A stretch of 64,000 nucleotides of DNA, taken from positions 55,858-119,857 of the forward strand of contig NZ_QCZH01000009.1 in NCBI RefSeq assembly GCF_003097655.1, written 5' to 3'. Positions 27,701 to 35,139 of this stretch are shown piece after piece. Positions within the stretch are counted from its first letter, which is position 1; each line of letters starts with the position of its first letter. The position numbers were made by a program, and so were the translations under genes. A model generated the notes under the pieces. It ran no database searches. It saw only the letters and a list, made by a program, of their open reading frames with translations, and was not told the origin of the DNA. The stretch comes from Flavobacterium laiguense (lineage in GTDB: Bacteria > Bacteroidota > Bacteroidia > Flavobacteriales > Flavobacteriaceae).

Positions 27701-28219
27701 ATGGTCACATTACATTACATTAATCGACAAATGGTTCTTAATACAATGAAAATTGACAGTTTGGAGGCTTGTTTTCGCATTCCCGAAGATTTAATTTTTG
27801 TGGCTTGTAGGCAAGGTATTGAGTTCATTAAGGTAGCACAAGAAAGTATTGCATTTACAGATATAGAACGCTTAATCATGTATTCAGACCATTTTGATTT
27901 GTCGTTTATAAAATTAGAAGATTTTAGAAAACAAAATTCAGAAATGTGTCCAAAACTACCAATAGGCGGTTGACTGCCAATTGACTTTAAGATTTCACAG
28001 GTCGATCGTTTTTGGTTGTATTGGGAGTACGAACCACTTGTACACGTTCAATCATCATTAGATAATATCACATTTTCAAACGTAGATTCTCAATTACATG
28101 AAGGTTACGATTTGACAATGCCCGAATTACAAAGAAGAACCGTTGCATGGTATCGTTTATATGACCCTGCATTGAATATATACAGTCCTTCTGTGTTGTA
28201 TGACAAAATTCCTGAATAA
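27701..28219 (+). CDS. Phage ORF interrupted by one in-frame UGA (readthrough or nonsense)
   Basis: An ATG frame of 90 codons ends at a TGA at 27971-27973 (context GGT TGA CTG) and then continues in the same frame for 81 more sense codons to a TAA at 28219. The downstream part (RFWLYWEYEPLVHVQ, TVAWYRLYDPALNIYSP) has protein-like composition and no ATG near its start; only a TTG at 28016 could initiate. The simplest readings are a nonsense mutation in one 172-residue gene, or programmed UGA readthrough as known for some phage minor coat proteins. Function unknown. Confidence 0.6.
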
Positions 28220-28280
28220 ATAATTTAACATAAATTAACAATTAAATAAGAATTATATGTATATTTGGCAAAACTTCAAC

Positions 28281-28323
28281 GAGAGGCAAAAGTGCGCTAA
28301 CACTTCTCTCACTGATAAAAATC
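28281..28323 (+). other. Stem-loop A with CGCTAA loop and GATAAAAATC tail
   Basis: Outer stem GAGAG/CTCTC (28281-28285 with 28306-28310), inner stem AAGTG/CACTT and loop CGCTAA (28295-28300), then ACTGATAAAAATC. The partner at 28730-28776 keeps loop and tail but has different paired bases. Confidence 0.65.
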
Positions 28324-28354
28324 AATCTACATGAAAAAGTACAACTATTTATAT

Positions 28355-28393
28355 AATAGAATGCTCCTTAGTTGGGGTATTCTATTTTTTTTT
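28355..28393 (+). terminator. Strong Rho-independent terminator of the phage structural block
   Basis: AATAGAATGCTCC pairs with GGGGTATTCTATT (two wobbles) around a 6-nt loop, followed by a run of T. Confidence 0.85.
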
Positions 28394-28437
28394 ATCTCTT
28401 CCCCCCTCTCTGATTTCTCTATTTTTTTTTATCTCTT
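28381..28437 (+). repeat. 20-bp direct repeat with T9 tract
   Basis: The same 20 bases (TCTA, T9, ATCTCTT) occur at 28381-28400 and 28418-28437, spaced by 17 bp of pyrimidine-rich DNA. The first copy overlaps the terminator T-run. Confidence 0.8.
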
Positions 28438-28442
28438 ACCCC

Positions 28443-28697
28443 ATGAGTGAGATATTTAAAAAGAAAAATGATTACTCAGTAACTGTTTTTCTAAATGGAG
28501 AAAAAAGACTATTTACCGAATACGTACATACAATTTACAATTATTCTCAATGGCTTCAAAAACAATCAATAGCTTGGGATTACTTACTGGTTTACGTGAG
28601 GAGAAACAGACAAATATTATGCTTTTATGAAAATGGGGATTTTCTTCATGCTTACCCCACCTTCGAGAATAGGGGTAGGGTTAAACAAGGTTGGTAA
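28443..28697 (+). CDS. Small phage protein between the two stem-loops
   Basis: An 84-residue frame beginning MSEIFKKKNDYSVTVFLNGE. It has a beta-rich start (YSVTVFLNGEKRLFTEYVH), a Trp/Tyr-rich middle (YNYSQWLQKQSIAWDYLLVYV) and a Gly/Arg end. It follows the terminator, so it needs its own promoter. The frame is plausible but has no family I recognise; it could be a regulator. Confidence 0.45.
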   Translation: MSEIFKKKNDYSVTVFLNGEKRLFTEYVHTIYNYSQWLQKQSIAWDYLLVYVRRNRQILCFYENGDFLHAYPTFENRGRVKQGW

Positions 28698-28729
28698 CCT
28701 AAAACCGCAAACTTTAACGCACAAAAAAA

Positions 28730-28776
28730 GAGCCTCAAACGTTACGCTAATAACTCGGCTCTCATTGATAAAAATC
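28730..28776 (+). other. Stem-loop B, covarying partner of stem-loop A
   Basis: Outer stem GAGCC/GGCTC (28730-28734 with 28757-28761), inner stem GTTA/TAAC and identical loop CGCTAA (28745-28750), followed by TC and ATTGATAAAAATC. Both stems differ in sequence from copy A yet remain paired. Confidence 0.65.
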
Positions 28777-28811
28777 TATGGCAAATATAACAAACATTTC
28801 CGAAAAAAAGC

Positions 28812-28839
28812 GTTTTCCATACTATAAATTATAGTTCAA
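28812..28839 (+). other. Right dif-like attachment site (attR)
   Basis: Arm GTTTTCCATAC, spacer TATAAA, arm TTATAGTTCAA. Spacer and first four bases of the second arm are identical to attL, and GTTCA is shared further on. Confidence 0.6.
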
Positions 28840-28948
28840 AATATGACATTCTAATTATTCTTTCAAAATGCCAGTTTCGCAACCAAATCCAATTACTAAC
28901 GGTATTGAGAAATCCGCCATATTGCCAAACTACGATTAGCGGCTGCCT

Positions 28949-29626
28949 TTATTGTCCACCGTATTGTTTTAGTAAGGAAGTAGTTTCAGTGAAATTCTTT
29001 TCATTCGCGATAAATAAAGGTGTCTGACCATTGTCCATTTTTGCATTAATGTCCGAACCACTTTCAATAAGAAGCTTTGCTAGTTTTGTCTGTCCGTTAT
29101 GCGCTGCTGAATGTAATGGTGTTACACCTTGCAATTGTTTTGCATTTACGTCTGCACCATTTTTTAGCAATAACTCGGTAATGTCGTAGTTCGATATTGC
29201 ACAGGCCGAATGTATAGGTGCTACTTTAAATTGATTATTTGAGGGAATGTTAACATTAGCTCCTCTTTCGATAAGATATTTTACAATGCTGTAGTGTCCG
29301 AAAAAGCAAGAAAGTCCCAAAGGTGTAAAACCATCTATAGAATATGAGTTTAATAAATTTGAATCTTCCTCAAGTCGTTTTTTCAGATTGTAAATATCGC
29401 CAGTACTTGCGGATTCAAAGATGTCAAGTTGTTGCTTGTGTTGTCTTAAAAGGTCAACCGCAATTTTATTTCTACAATATGCAGCAAATTGTAAATACGA
29501 AATTCCTTGTTCCGTTTTGCTGTCCATAAGTAACGGATTTTCTTTTAATGCCAGTTCTAATTTGTCATTCTGACCTGTTTTAATAAATTCAAGTATGTCG
29601 TTTTCTATATTCATTGTCTGTGTCAT
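28949..29626 (-). CDS. Ankyrin-repeat protein
   Basis: A 225-residue protein starting at MTQTMNIENDILEF; an in-frame start further upstream would add 20 residues. At least four ankyrin repeats are visible: DGFTPLGLSCFFGHYSIVKYL, APIHSACAISNYDITELLLKNGADVNAK, GVTPLHSAAHNGQTKLAKLL and NGQTPLFIANEKNF. The N-terminal part is a degenerate repeat (GISYLQFAAYCRNKIAVDLL). Such proteins mediate protein-protein contacts; no partner is indicated. It is the first chromosomal gene after the phage and reads toward it. Confidence 0.85.
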   Translation of the reverse strand: MTQTMNIENDILEFIKTGQNDKLELALKENPLLMDSKTEQGISYLQFAAYCRNKIAVDLLRQHKQQLDIFESASTGDIYNLKKRLEEDSNLLNSYSIDGFTPLGLSCFFGHYSIVKYLIERGANVNIPSNNQFKVAPIHSACAISNYDITELLLKNGADVNAKQLQGVTPLHSAAHNGQTKLAKLLIESGSDINAKMDNGQTPLFIANEKNFTETTSLLKQYGGQ

Positions 29627-29709
29627 TTTAAGGTTGCCGCTAACTATCTTATATGTAAAGGTTTTTCCTCCTTTTGTACTCATCAAATATAATAAATTTT
29701 TCTTACAAA

Positions 29710-30981
29710 CTACAGCTCCCCTTTCGTCCTCTTCTCAGGTCTAATAATCATTCGCAACGATTGGTCTTTTGAGAAATAAGCAATCATCCAATGGTAAAAG
29801 GTATTCAATCGGTTGCGGTAGGTTATCAAGGACATTAGGTGTACAAATAACCAAATCATCCAAGCGAAAAAACCTTTGAAATGCATTTTGGGTTTTGGTA
29901 AATCAACAACGGCTTTGTTTTTTCCAATGATGGCCATAGAACCTTTGTCATTGTATTTAAAAGGTTTTAGAGGCTTATTTTGAACCATTAGTTTGAAGTT
30001 TTCGGCCAAATTTATCCCTTGTTGGATGGCCACTTGCGCTACTTGCGGATGACCTCCTAGGAAATCTACATCGTTGAGTTGAATGCAGGTATCGCCAATA
30101 GCGTAGATGTTCTCGGTAGTGTTTACTTTGTTGAACGCATCGGTAGCCATTCGTTTGCCACGACCGTAACTTTCTGCTGGAATTCCTTCAAATTCCCTTG
30201 CGGAAACTCCTGCCGCCCAAATTAAATTTTTGGTTTGAATGGTTTTTCCATCGGCAAAGAAAACGGTGTCGTTTTTATAATCGACCACTCGGGTGTTTAG
30301 TTTTACGAGGACTCCAAGTTTGGTTACTGCTTCGAGCGTGTCTGCTTGTGATGCCACGCTCATAGGCGATAACAATGCATCACCACCATCGACTAAATAG
30401 ATATTACTAGCGGATGTTTCTAATTCGGGATATTCTTTGAGTAATATGCTTTTTCGCATTTCGGCAAACATTCCGGAAACTTCAACACCGGTAGGCCCAC
30501 CACCAACAACCACAATGGTCAAAAGTTTATGGCGTTCTCTAATGTCTTTGCAAATAGATGCTTTTTCCAGATTTTTCAATAAGGTATTACGCATTTCAAT
30601 GGCATCATTGAGCGTTTTCATCGGAATGGCATTTTTCTTGACATTCTCCATTCCAAAATAACTCGTTTCAGCTCCAGTTGCAAAAACTAAGTGATCGTAA
30701 TGCAATTCGCCATTATTGAGGATAATTTTGTTTTCTGAAGGAATGACTTTGAGTAACTCTCCCAAGCGAAATTGCAGATTCTTTTTGCCTGCAAAAAACT
30801 TTCGGAAAGGATAACTAATGCTTGAAGGTTCTAAAAAGGCTGTGGCTACCTGATAGATAAGTGGCGGAAAAAAATTATAATTGTTTTTGTCAACTAGCGT
30901 TACTTGAATTCCTTTTTGGTTTACCAATTCTTTGGCTAAATTTATTCCTGCAAAACCACCACCAATTATAACGATTTCCAT
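29710..30981 (-). CDS. ndh: Type II NADH:quinone oxidoreductase (NDH-2)
   Basis: A 423-residue monotopic flavoprotein that passes electrons from NADH to quinone without pumping. The FAD-binding IGGGFAGINLAKEL (about residues 5-18) and the second Rossmann motif VVVGGGPTGVEVSGMFAEM (about 158-176) are clear, as is NIYAIGDTCI near 292. The C-terminal hydrophobic stretch (FKGFFAWMIWLFVHLMSLI) is the membrane-attachment region. A decayed partial copy lies at 34783-35052, beyond the TonB receptor. Confidence 0.9.
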   Translation of the reverse strand: MEIVIIGGGFAGINLAKELVNQKGIQVTLVDKNNYNFFPPLIYQVATAFLEPSSISYPFRKFFAGKKNLQFRLGELLKVIPSENKIILNNGELHYDHLVFATGAETSYFGMENVKKNAIPMKTLNDAIEMRNTLLKNLEKASICKDIRERHKLLTIVVVGGGPTGVEVSGMFAEMRKSILLKEYPELETSASNIYLVDGGDALLSPMSVASQADTLEAVTKLGVLVKLNTRVVDYKNDTVFFADGKTIQTKNLIWAAGVSAREFEGIPAESYGRGKRMATDAFNKVNTTENIYAIGDTCIQLNDVDFLGGHPQVAQVAIQQGINLAENFKLMVQNKPLKPFKYNDKGSMAIIGKNKAVVDLPKPKMHFKGFFAWMIWLFVHLMSLITYRNRLNTFYHWMIAYFSKDQSLRMIIRPEKRTKGEL

Positions 30982-31011
30982 ATGTATTAAAATTTCATTA
31001 AAAAAAAAGAT

Positions 31012-31034
31012 CCATAAATATACATAATTTATGG
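31012..31034 (-). repeat. Terminator-like palindrome upstream of ndh, copy of the helicase terminator
   Basis: CCATAAAT and ATTTATGG around 7 nt, followed on the minus strand by a T-run. The near-identical 12-bp-stem version at 35074-35104 terminates the helicase gene, so this copy is a duplication relic. Together with the repeat at 31087-31217 and the receptor terminator it accounts for the 351-bp gap before ndh. Confidence 0.55.
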
Positions 31035-31086
31035 AAGCTGTAAAATATAGATTGTTAAAAAATTTTTATATAATTAGTTTCTTTCT

Positions 31087-31217
31087 CGCTCCTCAAAGTC
31101 TCCGACTTTGAGGATGTGTTCGTCAGTCTGTGACTGACTTAAAGTTGTTACAATCTAAAACAAAATCGGTTGGAAACCGAAAGTCACTACCTCAAAGTCA
31201 TGAGACTTTGCCTAGCG
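31087..31217. repeat. MITE-like repeat, copy A
   Basis: A 131-bp unit with near-identical copy at 34628-34756. It begins CGCTCCTCAAAGTC and ends with an inverted version (CTCAAAGTC...GACTTTG), giving terminal inverted repeats of about 25 bp. Internal hairpins include GTCAGTC/GACTGAC and TCGGTT/AACCGA. No open frame of note. Confidence 0.75.
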
Positions 31218-31285
31218 GGATATTGTTCTGCTTGAAAAAGTTACAAAGTTTAAACTTATTCTGTTTGAAAGATAAATCAAAAAAA

Positions 31286-31317
31286 ATGAGGCTGTCCATT
31301 TGGACAGCCTCATAAAA
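31286..31317 (-). terminator. Terminator of the TonB receptor gene
   Basis: GAGGCTGTCC pairs with GGACAGCCTC around loop ATTT, followed on the minus strand by T8. Confidence 0.8.
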
Positions 31318-31332
31318 ACTTAAAAAAACAAT

Positions 31333-34300
31333 TTAGAAACTATATCCTATTCTTGCAAAAACAAAACGACCGTTTTGGCCAAATTGCGATACGTTTCTTG
31401 AATAAACGAATTGGTTTGCGTTAGATAAATCTACAGTAGGAGTAGTAGCACTATATATAACATTTCCATTAGCATCTAGACCTGTTTGCGGTACACCGGC
31501 TATAGTAGGGGTAATAATATTTATTGCTCTTTTTGCTGAAATAGGACCATAATTAAGTGTTGGATAAATATCAAATATGTTATTTGCTCCAACTACAATT
31601 TTTGCATTTTTGGTTAAATTATAGCTAACAGATAAATCAGTGATAACTCTTGAACTCCAAACTGGGTGCTCAACTTCAACAGCAAATCCATTAACTGGCA
31701 CTGCTTCTATTCTTCCATCTCCATTAGCATCAACAGTATTGGGATCAGTAACTTTACCAAAATATACGTTTCTTAAGAAGAAATCAAATTTTTTGACAGA
31801 AAGAGTATTGGTTAAATTAATTTTTTGTCTTGGCACAGCTTCCTGAAGATATACTCTACTTGCTTCAGAATAATATCTGTTTATTTGACCATTGGCTGCT
31901 AAAATAGGTGAAGCGTGAATGTCTCCAATTCTTTTGGTTTCTCCAAAAGTAGCAGAAAGGTCATTTTTTAATTTTAAACCATTTCCTATATTGGCTACTT
32001 GACTAATTACAATGTCGATTCCTTTTGATTGAGTGTCAATAGCATTTGAAAAGAAAGTGGCGGCTGTCGCCCCTGCTTGGTCAAATAAGCCATTTAATAT
32101 GTCAGCAGGAGATCCTGCTGCCGGAGTTCCACCTGGTCTTGCAAACTGATCTGTAAGAACCACTCTATCTTGTATTTCAATGATATAAGCATCGGCTGTC
32201 AAAGTTAAATTTACTGACGGTACTTTAGCTGTAAAACCAATACTTGCACTTAGAGATTCCTCTTGTTTTAATTTAGGAATTCCTAATATTTGGGCAGCTT
32301 CTGAATCGTTGCTAAATGTTCCTACTTCAAATGGAACACCGCCTACAAATTGAGTTGAAGTAGAATTGAAATATATTTGGTGTAATGAAGGTGCTCTAAA
32401 ACCAGTAGCTACTGCACCACGTAAATTGATATTATCGGTTACTTTATAACGAGAAGCTAATTTAAAATTGGTTGTGTTTCCAAAATCTGAATAGTTCTCA
32501 AATCGTACCGCTCCATTTACCATCCATTTAGAAGTGATGTCATATTCTAAATCTCCATAAAGTGCCACACTGTTTCTACTTTTGTCACTAGCATTTGCAG
32601 GTCTAAAACCTGGGAATACTTGTGCACCACCGGCTCTGGCAGCGCCGTAAAAATCAGTAACCTTTATGTTTGCAGGTGTAGATCCTGTAACCACTGCACC
32701 ATTAATATCATATAAATTATACGAATCTGGAACACCAGCATTTATTTTATAATTTTCATTACGGTATTCAGCACCAAAAGCGACATTAAGTTTATCGAAC
32801 TTTCTATTCATATCAAAATTGGTGGTATTTTGTGCAAAACCTAATCCACCTGCATCAAATTCTGTAGGAGAATTTTCCCTCATAGAAGCATTTACAGTAT
32901 TTTCGATTTTATAATCAAAAGTATTTTTACCATAGGTGTTACTCAAATCATAATTCCAACTTTCGAATATTAGACCTCTTATTCCTATTGCTGCAGAGAC
33001 ATCATTAATTGTTGAGTGAATTTCTGGCAAGAAACCATTTGGATACAATCCTGTGTAAGACCTAGATTGATTTGGTCTTCTGTAAAAACCTGCTGAAGCA
33101 CCATTTCTATAACTTGTTCCTCCAAAGGCATAAAGTTCACTATTTTTTGAAACTGGATAAGCAGCATTCAAAAAGAATTGCGCGCTTGTCAAAGAAGATT
33201 GTCCCACATTCATATTAAAATTTCGTCTTTCTAATCCTCTGAAGTCTAATTCTCCTGAAGTTGCATCAAAATTTAATGCAGTTTGCATTTCAGCTATTGT
33301 ACTGGCATTACTAATTGCAGTTTGTTGTATGGGTGTAAAATAGCTTACTTGAGGTGCATACGTTTTTATTGTTGAAAGTATCTGAGCCGTGTTTGGAGTA
33401 TTTGTTATATTTCCGAACAATGCGTTGATATTTGTTCCTGCTGCTGCGGCTCTATCTTCGACAGCATTATAGCCATTGAATAAGGTACCAGTTACATCGT
33501 TTGCTCTACTCGTGTTGCCTCTTAATTGAAAACTAGCAGTAGCATTTATAAAACTTTTTTCCTTTCCAAGATTTGTACCATAGTTCAAGTCAAGCTGTAC
33601 ATTATTACCGTCATTGCCACCATTATGATCATTTGCCCCTTTAGAAAAATTACTTCCTCCAAAAAGCGCAATGTCAAATTTCTTAGTGTCTTTCTTTACA
33701 TTTAAGTTGATTACGCCAGCGATGGCGTCAGAACCATATTGGGCAGAGGCTCCATCCCTTAATACTTCTATTTTTTCTAGAGCAAAAGCAGGAATTGCAT
33801 TTAAGTCAGTTCCAACAGCTCCTCTACCTGGAGTTCCATTAATATTTACTAAAGACGAATTGTGTCTTCTTTTTCCGTTAATTAATACCAAAACTTGATC
33901 AGGGCCTAAACCTCTTAATTGTGCAGGGTCTATATGATCTGTTCCATCGGCAACAGTTTGAGTATTAGATGTAAATGAAGGCGCCACCATATTCATAATT
34001 TGATTTATGTTTACTTGTGGTCCTTGTGAAGTAATTGCTTTCATATTAATTACATCGATTGGCACAGCAGACTCCGTTACTGTTCTACCGGGTGTCCGAG
34101 AACCAACAACAACTACATCTTGAAGCGTTTCGCCACTTGTTTTTAGAGAAACATTTACTTCGCTTCCTGTTACTGTAACGGATTGTGTTTCAAACCCAAT
34201 ATAGGAAACAAGCAAAACATCTCCTGTTTTCGCATTGATTGAGAATTTCCCTTCCAAATCTGTAGAAACTCCGTTTTGAGTTCCTTTTACCATGACAGAA

Positions 34301-34413
34301 GCACCTTCTAAAGGACTGTTCGAGTCGTCTGAAACAACTCCCGAAACTTTAATTTCTTGGGCAGTCATTCCTGCCGTGAAAATTAAAGTTAGAATGAAGA
34401 ATAATTTTTTCAT
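31333..34413 (-). CDS. TonB-dependent outer-membrane receptor (carboxypeptidase-regulatory-like N-terminus)
   Basis: A 1026-residue receptor. A Sec signal peptide (KKLFFILTLIFTAGMTAQ) is followed by a carboxypeptidase-D regulatory-like domain (KVSGVVSDDSNSPLEGASV, about residues 23-105). The plug has QVLVLINGKRRHNSSLVNING and YGSDAIAGVINLNVKKD (about 170-235). The long beta-barrel ends with the aromatic FARIGYSF typical of outer-membrane insertion. It lacks a SusD partner, so glycan uptake of the classic type is not indicated; the substrate is unknown. The gene is flanked by two copies of a MITE-like repeat. Confidence 0.9.
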   Translation of the reverse strand: MKKLFFILTLIFTAGMTAQEIKVSGVVSDDSNSPLEGASVMVKGTQNGVSTDLEGKFSINAKTGDVLLVSYIGFETQSVTVTGSEVNVSLKTSGETLQDVVVVGSRTPGRTVTESAVPIDVINMKAITSQGPQVNINQIMNMVAPSFTSNTQTVADGTDHIDPAQLRGLGPDQVLVLINGKRRHNSSLVNINGTPGRGAVGTDLNAIPAFALEKIEVLRDGASAQYGSDAIAGVINLNVKKDTKKFDIALFGGSNFSKGANDHNGGNDGNNVQLDLNYGTNLGKEKSFINATASFQLRGNTSRANDVTGTLFNGYNAVEDRAAAAGTNINALFGNITNTPNTAQILSTIKTYAPQVSYFTPIQQTAISNASTIAEMQTALNFDATSGELDFRGLERRNFNMNVGQSSLTSAQFFLNAAYPVSKNSELYAFGGTSYRNGASAGFYRRPNQSRSYTGLYPNGFLPEIHSTINDVSAAIGIRGLIFESWNYDLSNTYGKNTFDYKIENTVNASMRENSPTEFDAGGLGFAQNTTNFDMNRKFDKLNVAFGAEYRNENYKINAGVPDSYNLYDINGAVVTGSTPANIKVTDFYGAARAGGAQVFPGFRPANASDKSRNSVALYGDLEYDITSKWMVNGAVRFENYSDFGNTTNFKLASRYKVTDNINLRGAVATGFRAPSLHQIYFNSTSTQFVGGVPFEVGTFSNDSEAAQILGIPKLKQEESLSASIGFTAKVPSVNLTLTADAYIIEIQDRVVLTDQFARPGGTPAAGSPADILNGLFDQAGATAATFFSNAIDTQSKGIDIVISQVANIGNGLKLKNDLSATFGETKRIGDIHASPILAANGQINRYYSEASRVYLQEAVPRQKINLTNTLSVKKFDFFLRNVYFGKVTDPNTVDANGDGRIEAVPVNGFAVEVEHPVWSSRVITDLSVSYNLTKNAKIVVGANNIFDIYPTLNYGPISAKRAINIITPTIAGVPQTGLDANGNVIYSATTPTVDLSNANQFVYSRNVSQFGQNGRFVFARIGYSF

Positions 34414-34627
34414 TTTTGGTTTGGTTTTTTAGATTAGTTAGGTGAAACTACAAATTTGATAGCAATTTACCTATTAATTTCTTAAATAAAATATGAACAA
34501 TGTAAAATTGGTGCTGTTCTGTTACTATTTTATCAAAACAATAAGTTTTTTCTTTTTATTTATAGATTTGAAAGTGCTTAATTTTAACAAGAATCTAATA
34601 ATAAAATAATAGGATGAGAAGGATTAT
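34414..34627. other. Upstream region of the TonB receptor
   Basis: About 210 bp of AT-rich non-coding DNA before the receptor start, expected to hold its promoter. I saw no clear TAnnTTTG box at good spacing and no other structure. Confidence 0.3.
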
Positions 34628-34756
34628 CGCTCCTCAAAGTCTCCGACTTTGAGGATGTGTTCGTCAGTCTGCGATTGACTTAAAGTTGTTACAATCTAAA
34701 ACAAAATCGGTTGGAAACCGAAAGTCACTACCTCAAAGTCGGAGACTTTGCTGAGC
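34628..34756. repeat. MITE-like repeat, copy B
   Basis: A second copy of the 131-bp unit at 31087-31217 with only a few differences, in the same orientation. The right end (CCTCAAAGTCGGAGACTTTG) keeps a better inverted match to the left end than copy A. Confidence 0.75.
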
Positions 34757-34782
34757 CTTTAGAAAAACTTAAAACTTCCAAT

Positions 34783-35052
34783 TCTTTTGCCACGACCGTA
34801 ACTTTCTGCCGGAATTCCTTCAAATTCTCTAGCTGAAACTCCCGCTGCCCAAATTAAGTTTTTGGTCTGTATGGTTTTCCCATCGGCAAAGTAAACGGTA
34901 TCGTCTTTATAATCGACTACTCGAGTATTTAGTTTTACAACAATTCCAAGTTGGGTTATCGCTTTTAAGGGTATCCGCTTGTGATTCCTTGCTCATTGGC
35001 GATAATAATGCATCACCGCCATCGATCAAATAAATATTGCTGGCAGATGTTT
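34783..35052 (-). pseudogene. Decayed fragment of ndh (internal part)
   Basis: This stretch aligns along its length to ndh at 30152-30420, with scattered substitutions and at least one 1-base insertion near 34970 that breaks the frame. It is about one fifth of the gene, lacking both the start and the C-terminus. The frame reads as ndh's central part (near residues 187-276). A terminator-like palindrome and upstream sequence matching the region before ndh follow it, so it is a relic of a larger duplication. Confidence 0.8.
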
Positions 35053-35061
35053 ATGATGTTA

Positions 35062-35106
35062 TTAAAAAAAATAGCATCCATAAATATACGTTATTTATGG
35101 ATGCTA
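35062..35106 (-). terminator. Terminator of the DEAD-box helicase gene
   Basis: A 12-bp perfect stem (GCATCCATAAAT with ATTTATGGATGC), 7-nt loop, followed on the minus strand by TATTTTTTTT. Confidence 0.8.
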
Positions 35107-35139
35107 TAAAATATGGATTATTAAAAAACTTTTAAATAA

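Larger units (their letters stand above)
22228..28828 (+). mobile_element. Integrated small ssDNA-phage-like element, about 6.6 kb, flanked by dif-like sites
   Basis: Between the two dif-like cores lies a block of at least 15 short plus-strand frames, many overlapping as ATGA or TAATG. The content is a gene II-type replication initiator, a cysteine-rich protein, several tiny proteins, a probable capsid protein, membrane-anchored structural candidates and a P5-like lytic protein. No integrase, transposase, tail gene or Walker ATPase is visible. Size and content resemble the small (about 6.5-kb) tailless ssDNA phages of Cellulophaga (proposed Obscuriviridae) and more loosely FLiP. XerC/XerD-mediated integration is inferred from the bounding sites. 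Confidence 0.75.

Noticed and set aside
28281..28323. Stem-loop A as a Rho-independent terminator
   Set aside because: No T-run follows; the true terminator is 32 bp downstream, at 28355-28393.
22228..28828. Conjugative element, plasmid or tailed prophage instead of small phage
   Set aside because: No relaxase of MOB type, no VirB/VirD4 or Tra genes, no terminase, portal or tail genes. The lytic P5-like protein and the tiny membrane proteins fit a tailless phage better.
31130..31315. 61-codon plus-strand ORF within the MITE-like repeat
   Set aside because: It lies across hairpins of a non-coding repeat and starts inside one of its stems; composition is not protein-like, and the corresponding frame in copy B is not preserved.
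31087..34756. CRISPR-like repeats
   Set aside because: Only two copies 3.5 kb apart with no regular spacers and no cas genes.
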